Source: Corynebacterium tuberculostearicum (GTDB lineage Bacteria; Actinomycetota; Actinomycetes; Mycobacteriales; Mycobacteriaceae). Taken from it: a stretch of 64,000 nt of DNA. This document shows positions 33,302 through 42,100 of the stretch, one piece after another. The translations under genes and the position numbers were made by a program. The notes beneath the pieces were generated by a model. The model saw nothing but the letters and a program-made list of their open reading frames with translations, searched no databases and was not told where the DNA came from. The first letter of the stretch is position 1. Every line of letters begins with the position of its first letter. The stretch spans positions 62,001-126,000 of the forward strand of contig NZ_CP073092.1 of the NCBI RefSeq assembly GCF_030506365.1, given 5' to 3'.

Positions 33302-35125
33302 TTAAGAGGCGTTTTCAACGCGCTCCTTCAGGGCGTGGAACTGGTCCCACACCTCGGACGGGACGCGGGAGCCCAGGAAGTTGAGGTAGCTGGCGTTGTC
33401 CTGCATATCGCCTTCCCAGTCCTTCGGGTTGACGGCAAGAGCGGCGCGAACGTCCTCGATATCAAAGTCGATACCCTCGAGGTCGATATCCTCGGCGCGG
33501 GCGGTGTGGCCCACGACGGTTTCCTCGGCCTCAACGTTGCCCTCAATGCGGTCAATGATCCACTTGAGCACGCGGGAGTTCTCGCCGAAGCCCGGCCACA
33601 GGAAGCGGCCGTCGTCGCCACGGCGGAACCAGTTAACCAGGAAGATAGACGGCATGCGGTCGCCGCCCTTTTCACCCATATCGATCCAGTGCTGCAGGTA
33701 GTCACCGGCGTTGTAGCCCATGAACGGAAGCATAGCCATCGGATCGTGGCGCAGGGTGCCGACGCTGCCCTCTGCTGCAGCGGTCTGGCCGGAAGCCAGC
33801 AGGGCGCCGATCATGGTGCCGTGGTTCCAGTCAAAGGCCTGGGTTACCAGCGGAACGGTGGTCTTGCGGCGGCCACCGAAGAGGATGGCGTCGATCTTCA
33901 CGCCCTGCCAATCGTCGTACTCCGGAGCGGCGCTCGGGCACTGGGAAATCGGCACGCAGTAGCGAGAGTTCGGGTGCGCAGCCTTGGTGGAGGAGGACGG
34001 AGTCCAATCCTGACCGGTCCAGTCGATGAGGTGCTCTGGCGCCTCCTTGGACATCTCCTCCCACCAGACATCGCCGTCGTCGGTAAGCGCAACGTTGGTG
34101 AAGATGGTGTTGCCCGGCTCCATGGTCTGCATGGCAATCGGGTTGGAACCGTAGTTGGTGCCAGGGGCCACGCCGAAGAAACCATTTTCCGGGTTGACTG
34201 CGTAAAGGCCATCCTCGCGCAGGTGCAGCCAGGCAATATCGTCACCGACGACCTCGGCCTTCCAGCCCGGAATGGTCGGGGTAATCATAGCCAGGTTGGT
34301 CTTGCCGCATGCCGAAGGGAAGGCGGCAGCGACGTGGTACTTCTTGCCCTCTGGGTTGGTGAGCTTCAGGATGAGCATGTGCTCAGCCATCCAGCCTTCT
34401 TCCTTGGCCATGACAGAAGCGATGCGCAGCGCGTAGCACTTCTTTGCCAGGATGGCGTTGCCGCCGTAGCCAGAACCGTAGGACCAGATTTCCTTGGTCT
34501 CCGGGAACTGGGTGATGTACTTGGTGTCATTGCACGGCCATGCCACATCTTCCTGGCCCGGCTCCAGCGGGGCACCCACGGAGTGCAGTGCGTGGACGAA
34601 ATCGCCTTCGGCACCAATCTTGTCCAAGGCTTGCGCACCCATGCGGGTCATGATGCGCATGGAGAGCACCACATAGGCGGAGTCAGTCAGCTGCACGCCC
34701 AGCTTTGGTTCCGGATCGCTAATAGGGCCCATGCAGAAGGGAACCACGTACATGGTGCGGCCCTTCATGGAACCACGGAATGCCTCCGTCATTTCTTCCT
34801 TCATCGCAGCTGGCGGCGCCCAGTTATTGGTCGGGCCGGCGCCTTCTTCATTCTCGGTACAGATGAAGGTGCGGGATTCCACACGGGCAACGTCGGAAGG
34901 ATTGGAGCGAGCCAGGTAGGAATTAGGGCGTTTTTCCTCATTCAGCTTGATAAGCGTGCCCTTTTCCACCAGCTCTGCGGCCAAACGGTCAGCCTCGTCC
35001 TGGGAGCCGTCTACAAAGACCACCTGGTCCGGCTGGAAAAGCTCAACGTTCTCGCTGATCCAGCCGATAAGCTTTTCGTTTTTAGTCGGCAGCTCTCCGA
35101 CGAGCCCTGGGATAGTGGCGGTCAT
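33302..35125 (-). CDS. pckG: Phosphoenolpyruvate carboxykinase (GTP)
   Basis: PckG interconverts oxaloacetate and PEP with GTP, the main gluconeogenic step. At 607 aa it has the usual length; [13 protein letters not shown] carries the hyper-reactive Cys273 and the kinase-1a P-loop, and [10 protein letters not shown] and [15 protein letters not shown] are GTP-PEPCK blocks. Start at [10 protein letters not shown] with AGGAG 10 nt upstream; an in-frame ATG 21 codons earlier lacks conservation. A small hairpin (TTGGGG/CCCCAA, 35156-35175) lies in the leader. Regulated promoter region upstream (see the 35126-35474 entry). Confidence 0.96.
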   Translation of the reverse strand: MTATIPGLVGELPTKNEKLIGWISENVELFQPDQVVFVDGSQDEADRLAAELVEKGTLIKLNEEKRPNSYLARSNPSDVARVESRTFICTENEEGAGPTNNWAPPAAMKEEMTEAFRGSMKGRTMYVVPFCMGPISDPEPKLGVQLTDSAYVVLSMRIMTRMGAQALDKIGAEGDFVHALHSVGAPLEPGQEDVAWPCNDTKYITQFPETKEIWSYGSGYGGNAILAKKCYALRIASVMAKEEGWMAEHMLILKLTNPEGKKYHVAAAFPSACGKTNLAMITPTIPGWKAEVVGDDIAWLHLREDGLYAVNPENGFFGVAPGTNYGSNPIAMQTMEPGNTIFTNVALTDDGDVWWEEMSKEAPEHLIDWTGQDWTPSSSTKAAHPNSRYCVPISQCPSAAPEYDDWQGVKIDAILFGGRRKTTVPLVTQAFDWNHGTMIGALLASGQTAAAEGSVGTLRHDPMAMLPFMGYNAGDYLQHWIDMGEKGGDRMPSIFLVNWFRRGDDGRFLWPGFGENSRVLKWIIDRIEGNVEAEETVVGHTARAEDIDLEGIDFDIEDVRAALAVNPKDWEGDMQDNASYLNFLGSRVPSEVWDQFHALKERVENAS

Positions 35126-35474
35126 TAGTAATTCTCCTGAGGGTGGGTGTGAAAATTGGGGAAATAAATCCCCAACTGTGCCTTCCACCTCAAGATTAAC
35201 GTGCTTGTCCGAATAATTTGCGCAGATTTTGTCACACCGGTTATATCCACCGCGTTTACCAGAACTTCACCAAGCGCAACCACAGATACTGTGTTAAAAA
35301 TCGCCTTTTCCCATCCCCCTGTCTGGGGGTCTATTACCCTCCCTAGCGGCAACCAAAACGATAATCTTCCACCCCCAACCGGGCCCACTGGTTATACCAG
35401 GATTGGCTTCGCCACACGTGACCCCCGGCGCGGCGTATTGCTTGACAGGGCTAAGCAGGGAAAAATAGGCCGCA
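35126..35474. promoter_or_regulatory. Divergent pckG/trmB control region, 349 bp
   Basis: No gene. Contains a leader hairpin TTGGGG-N8-CCCCAA (35156-35175), two 13-bp palindromes with 5-3-5 spacing, CACAGATACTGTG (35281-35293) and CTGGTTATACCAG (35388-35400), and CCCCCTGTCTGGGGG (35315-35329). TTGACA at 35442-35447 is a -35 candidate for trmB, whose ATG has no obvious Shine-Dalgarno. GATATAAC on the minus strand near 35244 is a -10 candidate for pckG. Confidence 0.5.
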
Positions 35475-36251
35475 ATGAATAACACAGATAACTCTCAAAA
35501 TACCCGCGCTGGAGAAATGCCTCCAGGTCGCCCACCACAGACCGACTTCAATGCCGTATTCAACAACGAGCTCGACTACCCACGCCTAGGCAACGTCACC
35601 TTCCGCCGCGGCACGCTGACCGAAAATCAGCATGAGCTTTTTGAAAAACGCTGGCCAGAACTAGGCCGCACGCTGGAAGACGAGGTCATTGACCTCGACG
35701 CCTGGTTTGGCCGCAGCGGCGCCAAGACCATCGTGGAAATTGGATCCGGCACGGGTACCTCTACCGCCGCCATGGCGCCGAAGGAAGCCGATACCAATAT
35801 CATCGCCGTCGAACTCTACAAGCCGGGCTTGGCCAAGCTATTGGGCCAGATCGAGCGCGAGGGCATCGACAATATCCGCATGATTCGCGGCGATGGCATC
35901 GAGGTCATGGTGCGCATGTTTGCGCCGGAATCCCTTGATGGCATCCGCGTCTTCTTCCCGGATCCCTGGCCAAAGGCCCGCCACCACAAGCGCCGCATCA
36001 TCCAGTCGGGCACACTCAACCTTTTTGCTTCCCGCCTGAAGAAGGGCGGCGTGCTGCACGTTGCTACCGACCACGCCGGATACGCCGAGTGGATCGATGA
36101 GCTTGTGGACGTAGAGCCGAGCCTGGATTACAAGGGCTGGCCGTGGCCAGAGTGCCCGCAGTTGGTGGACCGTCAGGTCATCACCAAGTTTGAGGGCAAG
36201 GGCCTAGATAAAGAACACGTCATCACGGAGTATCTCTGGGAGAAGAAATAA
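35475..36251 (+). CDS. trmB: tRNA (guanine-N7-)-methyltransferase
   Basis: TrmB methylates G46 of tRNA. Its 258 aa include an Asn/Pro-rich N-terminal extension (1-30), SAM motif [27 protein letters not shown], and the family signature [17 protein letters not shown]; the C-terminus [14 protein letters not shown] is typical. The stop codon directly abuts the ATG of the next gene. Conserved trmB-NYN-MmpL order matches mycobacterial Rv0208c-Rv0207c-Rv0206c. Confidence 0.95.
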   Translation: MNNTDNSQNTRAGEMPPGRPPQTDFNAVFNNELDYPRLGNVTFRRGTLTENQHELFEKRWPELGRTLEDEVIDLDAWFGRSGAKTIVEIGSGTGTSTAAMAPKEADTNIIAVELYKPGLAKLLGQIEREGIDNIRMIRGDGIEVMVRMFAPESLDGIRVFFPDPWPKARHHKRRIIQSGTLNLFASRLKKGGVLHVATDHAGYAEWIDELVDVEPSLDYKGWPWPECPQLVDRQVITKFEGKGLDKEHVITEYLWEKK

Positions 36252-36845
36252 ATGAGCACCTACCTACTTGTCTGGGATGCACCCAATATGGACATGGGCC
36301 TGGGCTCCCTGCTCGGCGGCCGCCCCACCGCCGCACACCGCCCGCGCTTCGACGCCATCGGCCGCTGGCTAGTACACCTTGCCCAAGACGTTGATGCGGA
36401 GCCGCGCGCCGATGTCTTTACTAATGTCACCCCGGGCGGCGCCGATGTCATCCGCCCATGGGTAGAAGCCATCCGCAACGTAGGCTTCGGCGTTTTTGCC
36501 AAGCCCAAGATCCACGAAGACGACGACGTGGATCCGGACATGCTCGACCACATCGAAAGCCTCCGTGAGGATCTAGCCGGCGTGATTGTTGCCTCCGCCG
36601 ATGGCCAGAATTTCCAGGAACCTTTGGAAGAGCTCATCGCGGAAGGCCTTCCGGTGACGGTCCTCGGTTTCCATGAGCATGCTGCATGGGCCGTAGGCCA
36701 CGCGGATATCAATTTTGTGGACCTGGAAGATATCGAGGGTGTATTCCGCGAGCCGCTACCGCGCGTGAACCTGGATAACCTGCCCGAGGGTGGTGCATGG
36801 CTGCAGCCATTCCGTCCCCTGGCTGCGCTGCTTAATAACCGCTAG
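36252..36845 (+). CDS. NYN-domain protein (putative ribonuclease)
   Basis: The 197-aa protein opens with YLLVWDAPNMDMGLGSLLGG, a NYN/PIN-like start with the metal-binding Asp; later DDVDPDMLDHI and VIVASADGQNF supply more acidic residues expected at the active site. It is the Rv0207c-type protein always found between TrmB and the MmpL3-type transporter. RNA cleavage is a family-level inference; the conserved linkage to trmB could reflect tRNA-related work. Start abuts the trmB stop; no gap. Confidence 0.8.
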   Translation: MSTYLLVWDAPNMDMGLGSLLGGRPTAAHRPRFDAIGRWLVHLAQDVDAEPRADVFTNVTPGGADVIRPWVEAIRNVGFGVFAKPKIHEDDDVDPDMLDHIESLREDLAGVIVASADGQNFQEPLEELIAEGLPVTVLGFHEHAAWAVGHADINFVDLEDIEGVFREPLPRVNLDNLPEGGAWLQPFRPLAALLNNR

Positions 36846-36857
36846 GAGGCTACCCCG

Positions 36858-39011
36858 ATGTTTGAAAAATGGGGACGTTTTTCCTATGCGCACCGCCGGC
36901 TCATCCCCGCCATCATCGTCGCCGCCATCCTTGCGCTCTTTATCGGCTTTGGCTTGCAGCTCGAAGACCGCATGAGCCAGGAGGGCTGGGAGGATCCCAA
37001 TGCGGCGTCGACAAGCGCGGCCCAGATCGAGCAGGAAGCATTCGGCCGCGATAACTCCGGCGATGTCATCTTGCTCTTCCACTCCCCCGACGAGAACTTC
37101 GACGCCGCCAAGCAGCACTTGGCGCAGTTGAAATCGGAGTATCCGGACCAGATTGATTCGGTGACCAGCTACTTCGATACAAAGAACCCGAACCTGGTCA
37201 ATGCTGATCATTCGCTAGCCTTCGCCGCCATCGGCCTGAAAGGCGATGACGAGCAGACGCTGAAGGATTTCCGCGCCATCGAGGGCGCGCTTACGGATAC
37301 CACCGCACCGGTGGAGATTGCGGGTGCCACCGCGGTTGCTGATGCCCTGGATGAGGGAATGTCGCACGATATTTCCCGCGCCGAAAAGGCCGCCCTTCCA
37401 CTGGTAGGCATCCTCCTGCTGGTGGTTTTCGGCTCGGTGGTTGCGGCCTGCATGCCGCTGGTGGTCGGCGGCCTCTCCATCTTGGGCTCTTTGGGAATCC
37501 TGTCCATCCTGGCCGGCTTCTCGCAGGTCAATGTCTTTGCCCAGGCCGTCGTCACGCTGCTGGGACTCGGCCTAGCCATCGATTATGGCCTCTTTATGGT
37601 TTCGCGCTTCCGCGAGGAGCTGGATAAGGGCCGCTCCACGGAGGAGGCCGTGGCCACCACCACCGCAACCGCCGGCCAAACCGTGGTTTTCTCCGCGGCC
37701 ATGGTCGCCGTTGCGCTTTCCGGTCTCTTCCTCTTCCCCCAGGCCTTCTTGAAATCCGTGGCCTATGGTTCCATTTCTGCGGTCGGCTTGGCCGCGCTCC
37801 TTTCCGTCACCGTGCTGCCGTCCATTTTTGGCACGCTCGGCCCCAAGATCGATACCTGGTCCGTGCGCCGTACCTCGCGGACGGCACGCACCATTCAGGA
37901 CACCTGGTGGTATAAGCTTCCACGCTGGGCCATGCGCCATGCCCGCGGGCTGACCATCGCCGTATGCGGCCTGCTCATCGCGCTTACCCTGCCCATCATG
38001 AGCATCACCTTCGGTGGCATCAACGAGTCCTACCTGCCGCCCGACCAGGACACCCGCGTGGCTCAGGATAAATTCAACGAAGAGTTCCCTGCCTTCCGCA
38101 CGGAGCCGGTCAAGCTTGTGGTGGAAAATGCCTCGAACCAGCAGCTTGTCGACGTCGTCATGCAGGTCCGCGGCCTCGACGGCCTCACCGAACCCATGGC
38201 GCCGACGACCGCCACCAAGGACGGTACAACCGTCCTTTCCGCCGGCATTGAAGACCGCGATGATTACGCGAAGATCGTGCACGAGCTGGAGAAGGTCAAG
38301 GCCCCTGAGGGCGTGAACCTTTATGTGGGCGGCACTCCCGCCATGGAGGTGGAGTCCCTCGATGCGCTCTTCCACACGCTGCCGTGGATGGCGCTCTACG
38401 TGGTGCTGGCTACATTCCTGCTCATGGCTCTGGTCTTCGGCTCCTTCGTACTGCCGCTCAAGGCCATTGTGATGACGTTGCTGACCTTGGGCGCAACGCT
38501 GGGCATCCTGACGTTAATGTTCGTTGCCGGCTTGGGCTCGGACATCCTCAACTTCACGCCCGGCCCGCTCATGAGCCCGATCTTGGTGCTCATCATCGCC
38601 ATTGTCTACGGCCTGTCCACCGATTACGAGGTCTTTTTGGTCTCCCGCATGGTGGAGGCCCGCCGGCGCGGCGCTTCCACCGACGAGTCCATTGCGGCCG
38701 GCACCGCGCATACCGGCGGCATTATTACCGCGGCAGCGCTCATCATGATCGTGGTCTCCGGCGCGTTCGGCTTCTCCGATATCGTGATGATGAAATACAT
38801 TGCCTACGGCATGATTTTTGCCCTGCTTATCGACGCCACCATTGTCCGCATGCTCCTCGTCCCGGCCGTCATGCACTTGCTGCGCGAGGATAACTGGTGG
38901 GCCCCTAGCTGGCTGCGCCACGCCACCACCACTTTGACCGGCGGTGCGACCCACCGCGGCAAGACTGTTCCCTTCACTGAGCTCAAACAACGCCTCGAAG
39001 GGGGTAAGTAA
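36858..39011 (+). CDS. MMPL/RND transporter of trehalose mycolates (MmpL3-type)
   Basis: RND-family lipid exporter of 717 aa. One N-terminal helix, an outside domain (about 35-160), five helices with the proton-relay Asp-Tyr pair region GLGLAIDYGLFMVSRFREE (about 233-251), a second outside domain (about 390-510) and a matching second set with IVYGLSTDYEVFLVSRMVE. Synteny with Rv0206c makes it the corynebacterial MmpL3-type protein, expected to flip acetylated trehalose monocorynomycolate. The C. glutamicum counterpart is one of the CmpL proteins; I am unsure of the number. AGGAGG just before ATG. Shorter than MmpL3 (about 940 aa): the long C-terminal tail is absent. Confidence 0.9.
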   Translation: MFEKWGRFSYAHRRLIPAIIVAAILALFIGFGLQLEDRMSQEGWEDPNAASTSAAQIEQEAFGRDNSGDVILLFHSPDENFDAAKQHLAQLKSEYPDQIDSVTSYFDTKNPNLVNADHSLAFAAIGLKGDDEQTLKDFRAIEGALTDTTAPVEIAGATAVADALDEGMSHDISRAEKAALPLVGILLLVVFGSVVAACMPLVVGGLSILGSLGILSILAGFSQVNVFAQAVVTLLGLGLAIDYGLFMVSRFREELDKGRSTEEAVATTTATAGQTVVFSAAMVAVALSGLFLFPQAFLKSVAYGSISAVGLAALLSVTVLPSIFGTLGPKIDTWSVRRTSRTARTIQDTWWYKLPRWAMRHARGLTIAVCGLLIALTLPIMSITFGGINESYLPPDQDTRVAQDKFNEEFPAFRTEPVKLVVENASNQQLVDVVMQVRGLDGLTEPMAPTTATKDGTTVLSAGIEDRDDYAKIVHELEKVKAPEGVNLYVGGTPAMEVESLDALFHTLPWMALYVVLATFLLMALVFGSFVLPLKAIVMTLLTLGATLGILTLMFVAGLGSDILNFTPGPLMSPILVLIIAIVYGLSTDYEVFLVSRMVEARRRGASTDESIAAGTAHTGGIITAAALIMIVVSGAFGFSDIVMMKYIAYGMIFALLIDATIVRMLLVPAVMHLLREDNWWAPSWLRHATTTLTGGATHRGKTVPFTELKQRLEGGK

Positions 39012-40028
39012 GTGAAGAATTGGCTGCGCCTTATCGCCTCGCTCATCGTCCTGCTGGTCTTGGTTTATGTCTTCCGCGATGAGCTGGACTTCCTGCGCGA
39101 AGGCTTCTCGCGGCTTTCTCATTCCAATCCGGCCGCGATAGCACTGGTGATCATCGCCTCCATCGTGGCGGTACTCGCCATGGGCGAGGTCATGCGCCTG
39201 CTCATTCGCGCCGGTGGCGTCAAGGTACCGGCCTCAGAAACCGCAGCACTGACGTTGGCCGCTAATGCCTGGTCCACCACTCTTCCGGCCGGCCCAGCCT
39301 TTTCCGCCATCCTCACCTTCTACGTGCAGCGCACGTGGGGCGCGTCCGTCATGTTGTGTGGCTGGTTCTTCGTGCTGTCCTCTGCGATTTCCACCATGTG
39401 GCTCGTGCTCATCGGCTTGGGCGGCGTGCTCTTCCTCAACGCGGATATGGCGCTCTGGTCCCTCATCGGCACCTTGGTGCTCATGCTGGCGCTTTCGGGC
39501 GGCCTGTTCTGGCTGACCAATCATCCGGATACCATCATGCGCTGGCTCAACCGCCAAAAGCTCATTAAGGGCTCCAAGCGCGAAGCCCTCGTGGACCAGG
39601 TCAAGAATCTGGAGGAAGTTCACCTTACCCGCCGCCAATTCGGTTGGGTCTCCTTCTACTCTTTGGCCAACCGCCTGATCGACATGGTCTCGCTATGGGG
39701 CTGCGTGTGGGCCGTTACCGGCCACCTGCCCGCCCTGCACGCTGGCGAGGACACCACGACGATGGCCGGCGTGGCGCTGGCCTATCTCACCGCTAAGCTT
39801 GCCGGCTCTGCTCAGGTCACGCCGGCCGGCCTCGGAACGGTGGAAGCCGCCATCATCGCCACCCTGGTGGCCACGGGCATGACCGCGGTGGACGCTACCG
39901 GCGCGGCCATCATCTACCGCCTCATCTCCTTTGCCTTGATCACCATCATTGGCTGGGTAATCTACTTCTGGCACTATGCCCGCAAGGGCATTACCTACGC
40001 CGCCTTGAACCGAAAGGAAAACGCATGA
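39012..40028 (+). CDS. YbhN/LPG-synthase-like membrane protein
   Basis: The 338-aa protein has about eight hydrophobic segments and motifs of the lysylphosphatidylglycerol synthase transmembrane / UPF0104 family (LAANAWSTTLPAGPAFSAIL.., GSAQVTPAGLGTVEAAIIATL.., YRLISFALITIIGWVIYFW). No soluble aminoacyl-transferase domain, so this is not MprF itself. GTG abuts the MmpL stop and the stop overlaps the next ATG, so it is co-expressed with the transporter; a role in lipid movement is inferred from that. Confidence 0.82.
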   Translation: MKNWLRLIASLIVLLVLVYVFRDELDFLREGFSRLSHSNPAAIALVIIASIVAVLAMGEVMRLLIRAGGVKVPASETAALTLAANAWSTTLPAGPAFSAILTFYVQRTWGASVMLCGWFFVLSSAISTMWLVLIGLGGVLFLNADMALWSLIGTLVLMLALSGGLFWLTNHPDTIMRWLNRQKLIKGSKREALVDQVKNLEEVHLTRRQFGWVSFYSLANRLIDMVSLWGCVWAVTGHLPALHAGEDTTTMAGVALAYLTAKLAGSAQVTPAGLGTVEAAIIATLVATGMTAVDATGAAIIYRLISFALITIIGWVIYFWHYARKGITYAALNRKENA

Positions 40029-40354
40029 GAATCGCCCCCATTATCGATATCATCGCCCTGATGCTCTTCGCCGTGGCTGCCCGCCTCGCCCACGGCGGCT
40101 TGAGCTTTTCCACCTGGGTAGATGCCTTTTGGCCCTGGGCCGTAGGCGCGCTTATCGGCTGGGTCATCATCCTGGCTACCAAAGCGCACGGCAAGTGGAA
40201 GGAAGGCGGCATCGTCTGGCTGAGCACCGTCGTGGGCGGCATGGCCCTGTGGATGCTGGTCAACGGCCGCCTGCCGCACTGGAGCTTCCTCATCGTAGCG
40301 ACGGTGATGTCCGCACTATTTTTCTTTGGCTGGCGGCTTTTCGCCCGCAAATAA
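40025..40354 (+). CDS. DUF3054 membrane protein
   Basis: A 109-aa protein with four hydrophobic segments, starting MRIAPIIDIIALMLFAVAARLAHG, matching DUF3054. It overlaps the upstream stop as ATGA and is the last gene of the trmB-to-DUF3054 run. Function unknown; located in the membrane. A strong terminator begins in its stop codon. Confidence 0.82.
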   Translation: MRIAPIIDIIALMLFAVAARLAHGGLSFSTWVDAFWPWAVGALIGWVIILATKAHGKWKEGGIVWLSTVVGGMALWMLVNGRLPHWSFLIVATVMSALFFFGWRLFARK

Positions 40355-40387
40355 AAAAGAAGGAGGGTTTAACCCTCCTTCTTTTTT
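40353..40387. terminator. Strong bidirectional terminator
   Basis: Near-perfect palindrome: AAAAAAGAAGGAGGGTT pairs with AACCCTCCTTCTTTTTT. U-runs form in both directions, so it ends both the DUF3054 operon and the minus-strand 31-codon gene 7 nt away. Confidence 0.92.
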
Positions 40388-40394
40388 GCTCCTT

Positions 40395-40490
40395 TTACTT
40401 GGAACCTACCTGAATGCCTGCCTGATTCAGGATATCGGCCACGAAGCCGATGATCTCGCTGACGATATCCACAGCGCTAGACAGAATCAT
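40395..40490 (-). CDS. 31-aa amphipathic peptide, porin-subunit-like
   Basis: Reads ATG..TAA on the minus strand, encoding MILSSAVDIVSEIIGF.. and ending ..GIQVGSK. Hydrophobic and polar residues (S4, S5, D8, S11, E12, D19, N22, Q23) alternate with a 3-4 residue period, giving an amphipathic, acidic helix. AAGGAG lies 6 nt before the ATG, the bidirectional terminator lies 7 nt after the stop, and TATAAA upstream (near 40520) could be its own -10. Channel-forming PorA/PorH of C. glutamicum are likewise tiny (45 and 57 aa), acidic and lack signal peptides. I cannot show homology; alternatives are a toxin-like or regulatory peptide. It is too short for standard gene callers. Confidence 0.65.
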   Translation of the reverse strand: MILSSAVDIVSEIIGFVADILNQAGIQVGSK

Positions 40491-40543
40491 AGATAACTCC
40501 TTCACTAGGATTAGCTCTTTATATGCTATCCAAGCACAAGGCA

Positions 40544-42100
40544 TTACATCGGGGCAATAGTGTGCTTCTTCGGCAGATCGCTTTCCTGCTTGGTGGCCAG
40601 TTGGCGCAGGGCCTGACGGAGCGCCAAGCGGGACTGATTCGGCTGAATCATCGCGTCTAGATAGCCGCGCTCGGCCGCGACATAAGGAGCGGTCATGGTC
40701 TCATCATAGAAGTCCATGAACATCTTCTTGGTCATCTCACGCTGTTCCGGGGTCTCGGCGGCCTCGAGCTGCTTGCCGGCGATCATCACCACGGCGGCGG
40801 CCGCGCCCATCACGGCGATCTGCGCGATCGGCCACGCCAGGTTGATATCACCGGTCAGGTTCTTCGAGCCCATCACCGCATAGGCACCGCCGTAGGCTTT
40901 GCGCACGATGAGCGAGACCTTCGGCACGGTGGCTTCCACCACGGCGAAGGCAAACTTGGCGCCGCGGTGGATAAGTCCCACCTTTTCCTGCTCCACGCCC
41001 GGCAGGTAGCCCGGGGTATCCACCACAAAGACCAGCGGAATATTGTAGGCATCGCAGATGCGGATGAAACGCGCGCCCTTATCGGCGGCGTCGGCATCAA
41101 TGCAGCCCGCAAGGTGCATGGGGTTATTGGCCACAAAGCCAACGGTCTTGCCATCGATGCGGCCAAAGGCGGTGATCATATTGGGCGCGAAGTTCTCTTG
41201 AATCTCAATGAGATCCTCGTCATCGCCCAACTGGGTCAACAAGTCCATCATGTCGTAGCCAGCATTGGTGTCATTCGGCATGAAGGCATTGAGGTCTTCG
41301 TCTTCGGCCACTTCGGCGTCGGAAGGCGCAGCGAACTCCGGTGACTCATCAAAGCAGGTCAGCGGCAGGTGGTCGAGGAGATCGCGGACCATATCAAAGG
41401 CGTCATCCTCGGAAGGGACGACCGCCGAGACGTTACCGTTGAGCTCCTGCTGGCGAGCGCCGCCCAGCTCGGCGGAGGTAATATCCTCACCGGTAACCTC
41501 ACGGATGACGTTCGGGCCGGTGACATACATTTCCGCTTCCTCGTCCACGGCAATGACAAAGTCCGTGGTCACAGGAGCATAGACGGCGCCACCGGCGGAC
41601 TTGCCCATCATGATGGAAATCTGCGGGCTGCGACCGGACAGCGGAAGCTGGCGGCGGGCAATCTCGGAGTACATGGCCAACGAAGTCACCGCATCCTGGA
41701 TGCGGGCGCCGCCGGAATCCTGAATACCGATGACCGGGCAGCCAATCTTGATGGCCATGTCCATGACCTCGGTGACCTTCTTGCCAAAGGTCACGCCGAC
41801 AGAGCCGCCGTACACGGTCTTATCGTGGGCATAGATACACACTGGGCGGCCAGAGATGCGGCCATAGCCGGTGACCACGCCATCGGAATAAATGGCGTCA
41901 GGGTCACCCGGGGTCTTGCCCAAGGAGCCGGTTTCGACGAAGGAACCCTCATCTAGCAATTCATTGATGCGTTGACGAGGCGTGGTGCGCCCAGCCTCGT
42001 CGCGGCGCTTGCGGGAGCGCTCACTGCCTGGGTCCTGCGCCTTGTCCAGACGCTCGCGCAGGTCAGCGAGTTTCTCAGCGGTTGTCTGCTTGGCCGCCAC
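40544..42100 (-). CDS. accD4: Acyl-CoA carboxylase beta subunit for mycolate synthesis
   Basis: AccD4 is the carboxyltransferase subunit that makes the carboxylated acyl-CoA extender condensed by Pks13. The 518-aa protein shows both crotonase-like halves: GKKVTEVMDMAIKIGCPVIGIQDSGGARIQ.. and FVVDTPGYLPGVEQEKVGLIHRGAKFAFAV..AYGGAYAVMGSK. I chose the GTG at 42100 with GAGGAG 7 nt upstream (VAAKQTTAEKL..) over an ATG 32 codons earlier that lies in pks13. It overlaps the pks13 3' end by 26 bp. The biotin/alpha subunit must be elsewhere. Confidence 0.93.
   Translation of the reverse strand: MAAKQTTAEKLADLRERLDKAQDPGSERSRKRRDEAGRTTPRQRINELLDEGSFVETGSLGKTPGDPDAIYSDGVVTGYGRISGRPVCIYAHDKTVYGGSVGVTFGKKVTEVMDMAIKIGCPVIGIQDSGGARIQDAVTSLAMYSEIARRQLPLSGRSPQISIMMGKSAGGAVYAPVTTDFVIAVDEEAEMYVTGPNVIREVTGEDITSAELGGARQQELNGNVSAVVPSEDDAFDMVRDLLDHLPLTCFDESPEFAAPSDAEVAEDEDLNAFMPNDTNAGYDMMDLLTQLGDDEDLIEIQENFAPNMITAFGRIDGKTVGFVANNPMHLAGCIDADAADKGARFIRICDAYNIPLVFVVDTPGYLPGVEQEKVGLIHRGAKFAFAVVEATVPKVSLIVRKAYGGAYAVMGSKNLTGDINLAWPIAQIAVMGAAAAVVMIAGKQLEAAETPEQREMTKKMFMDFYDETMTAPYVAAERGYLDAMIQPNQSRLALRQALRQLATKQESDLPKKHTIAPM

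Noticed and set aside
33335..35128. 597-codon plus-strand frame
   Set aside because: Exact antisense of pckG; high-GC codon bias keeps the opposite frame open.
35126..35474. Riboswitch in the pckG leader
   Set aside because: Only a short hairpin is visible; no known aptamer core could be recognised by eye.
40388..40543. Reading the DUF3054-accD4 gap as empty spacer
   Set aside because: A start, stop, Shine-Dalgarno and terminator are all present on the minus strand, so it was called as the 31-codon gene.
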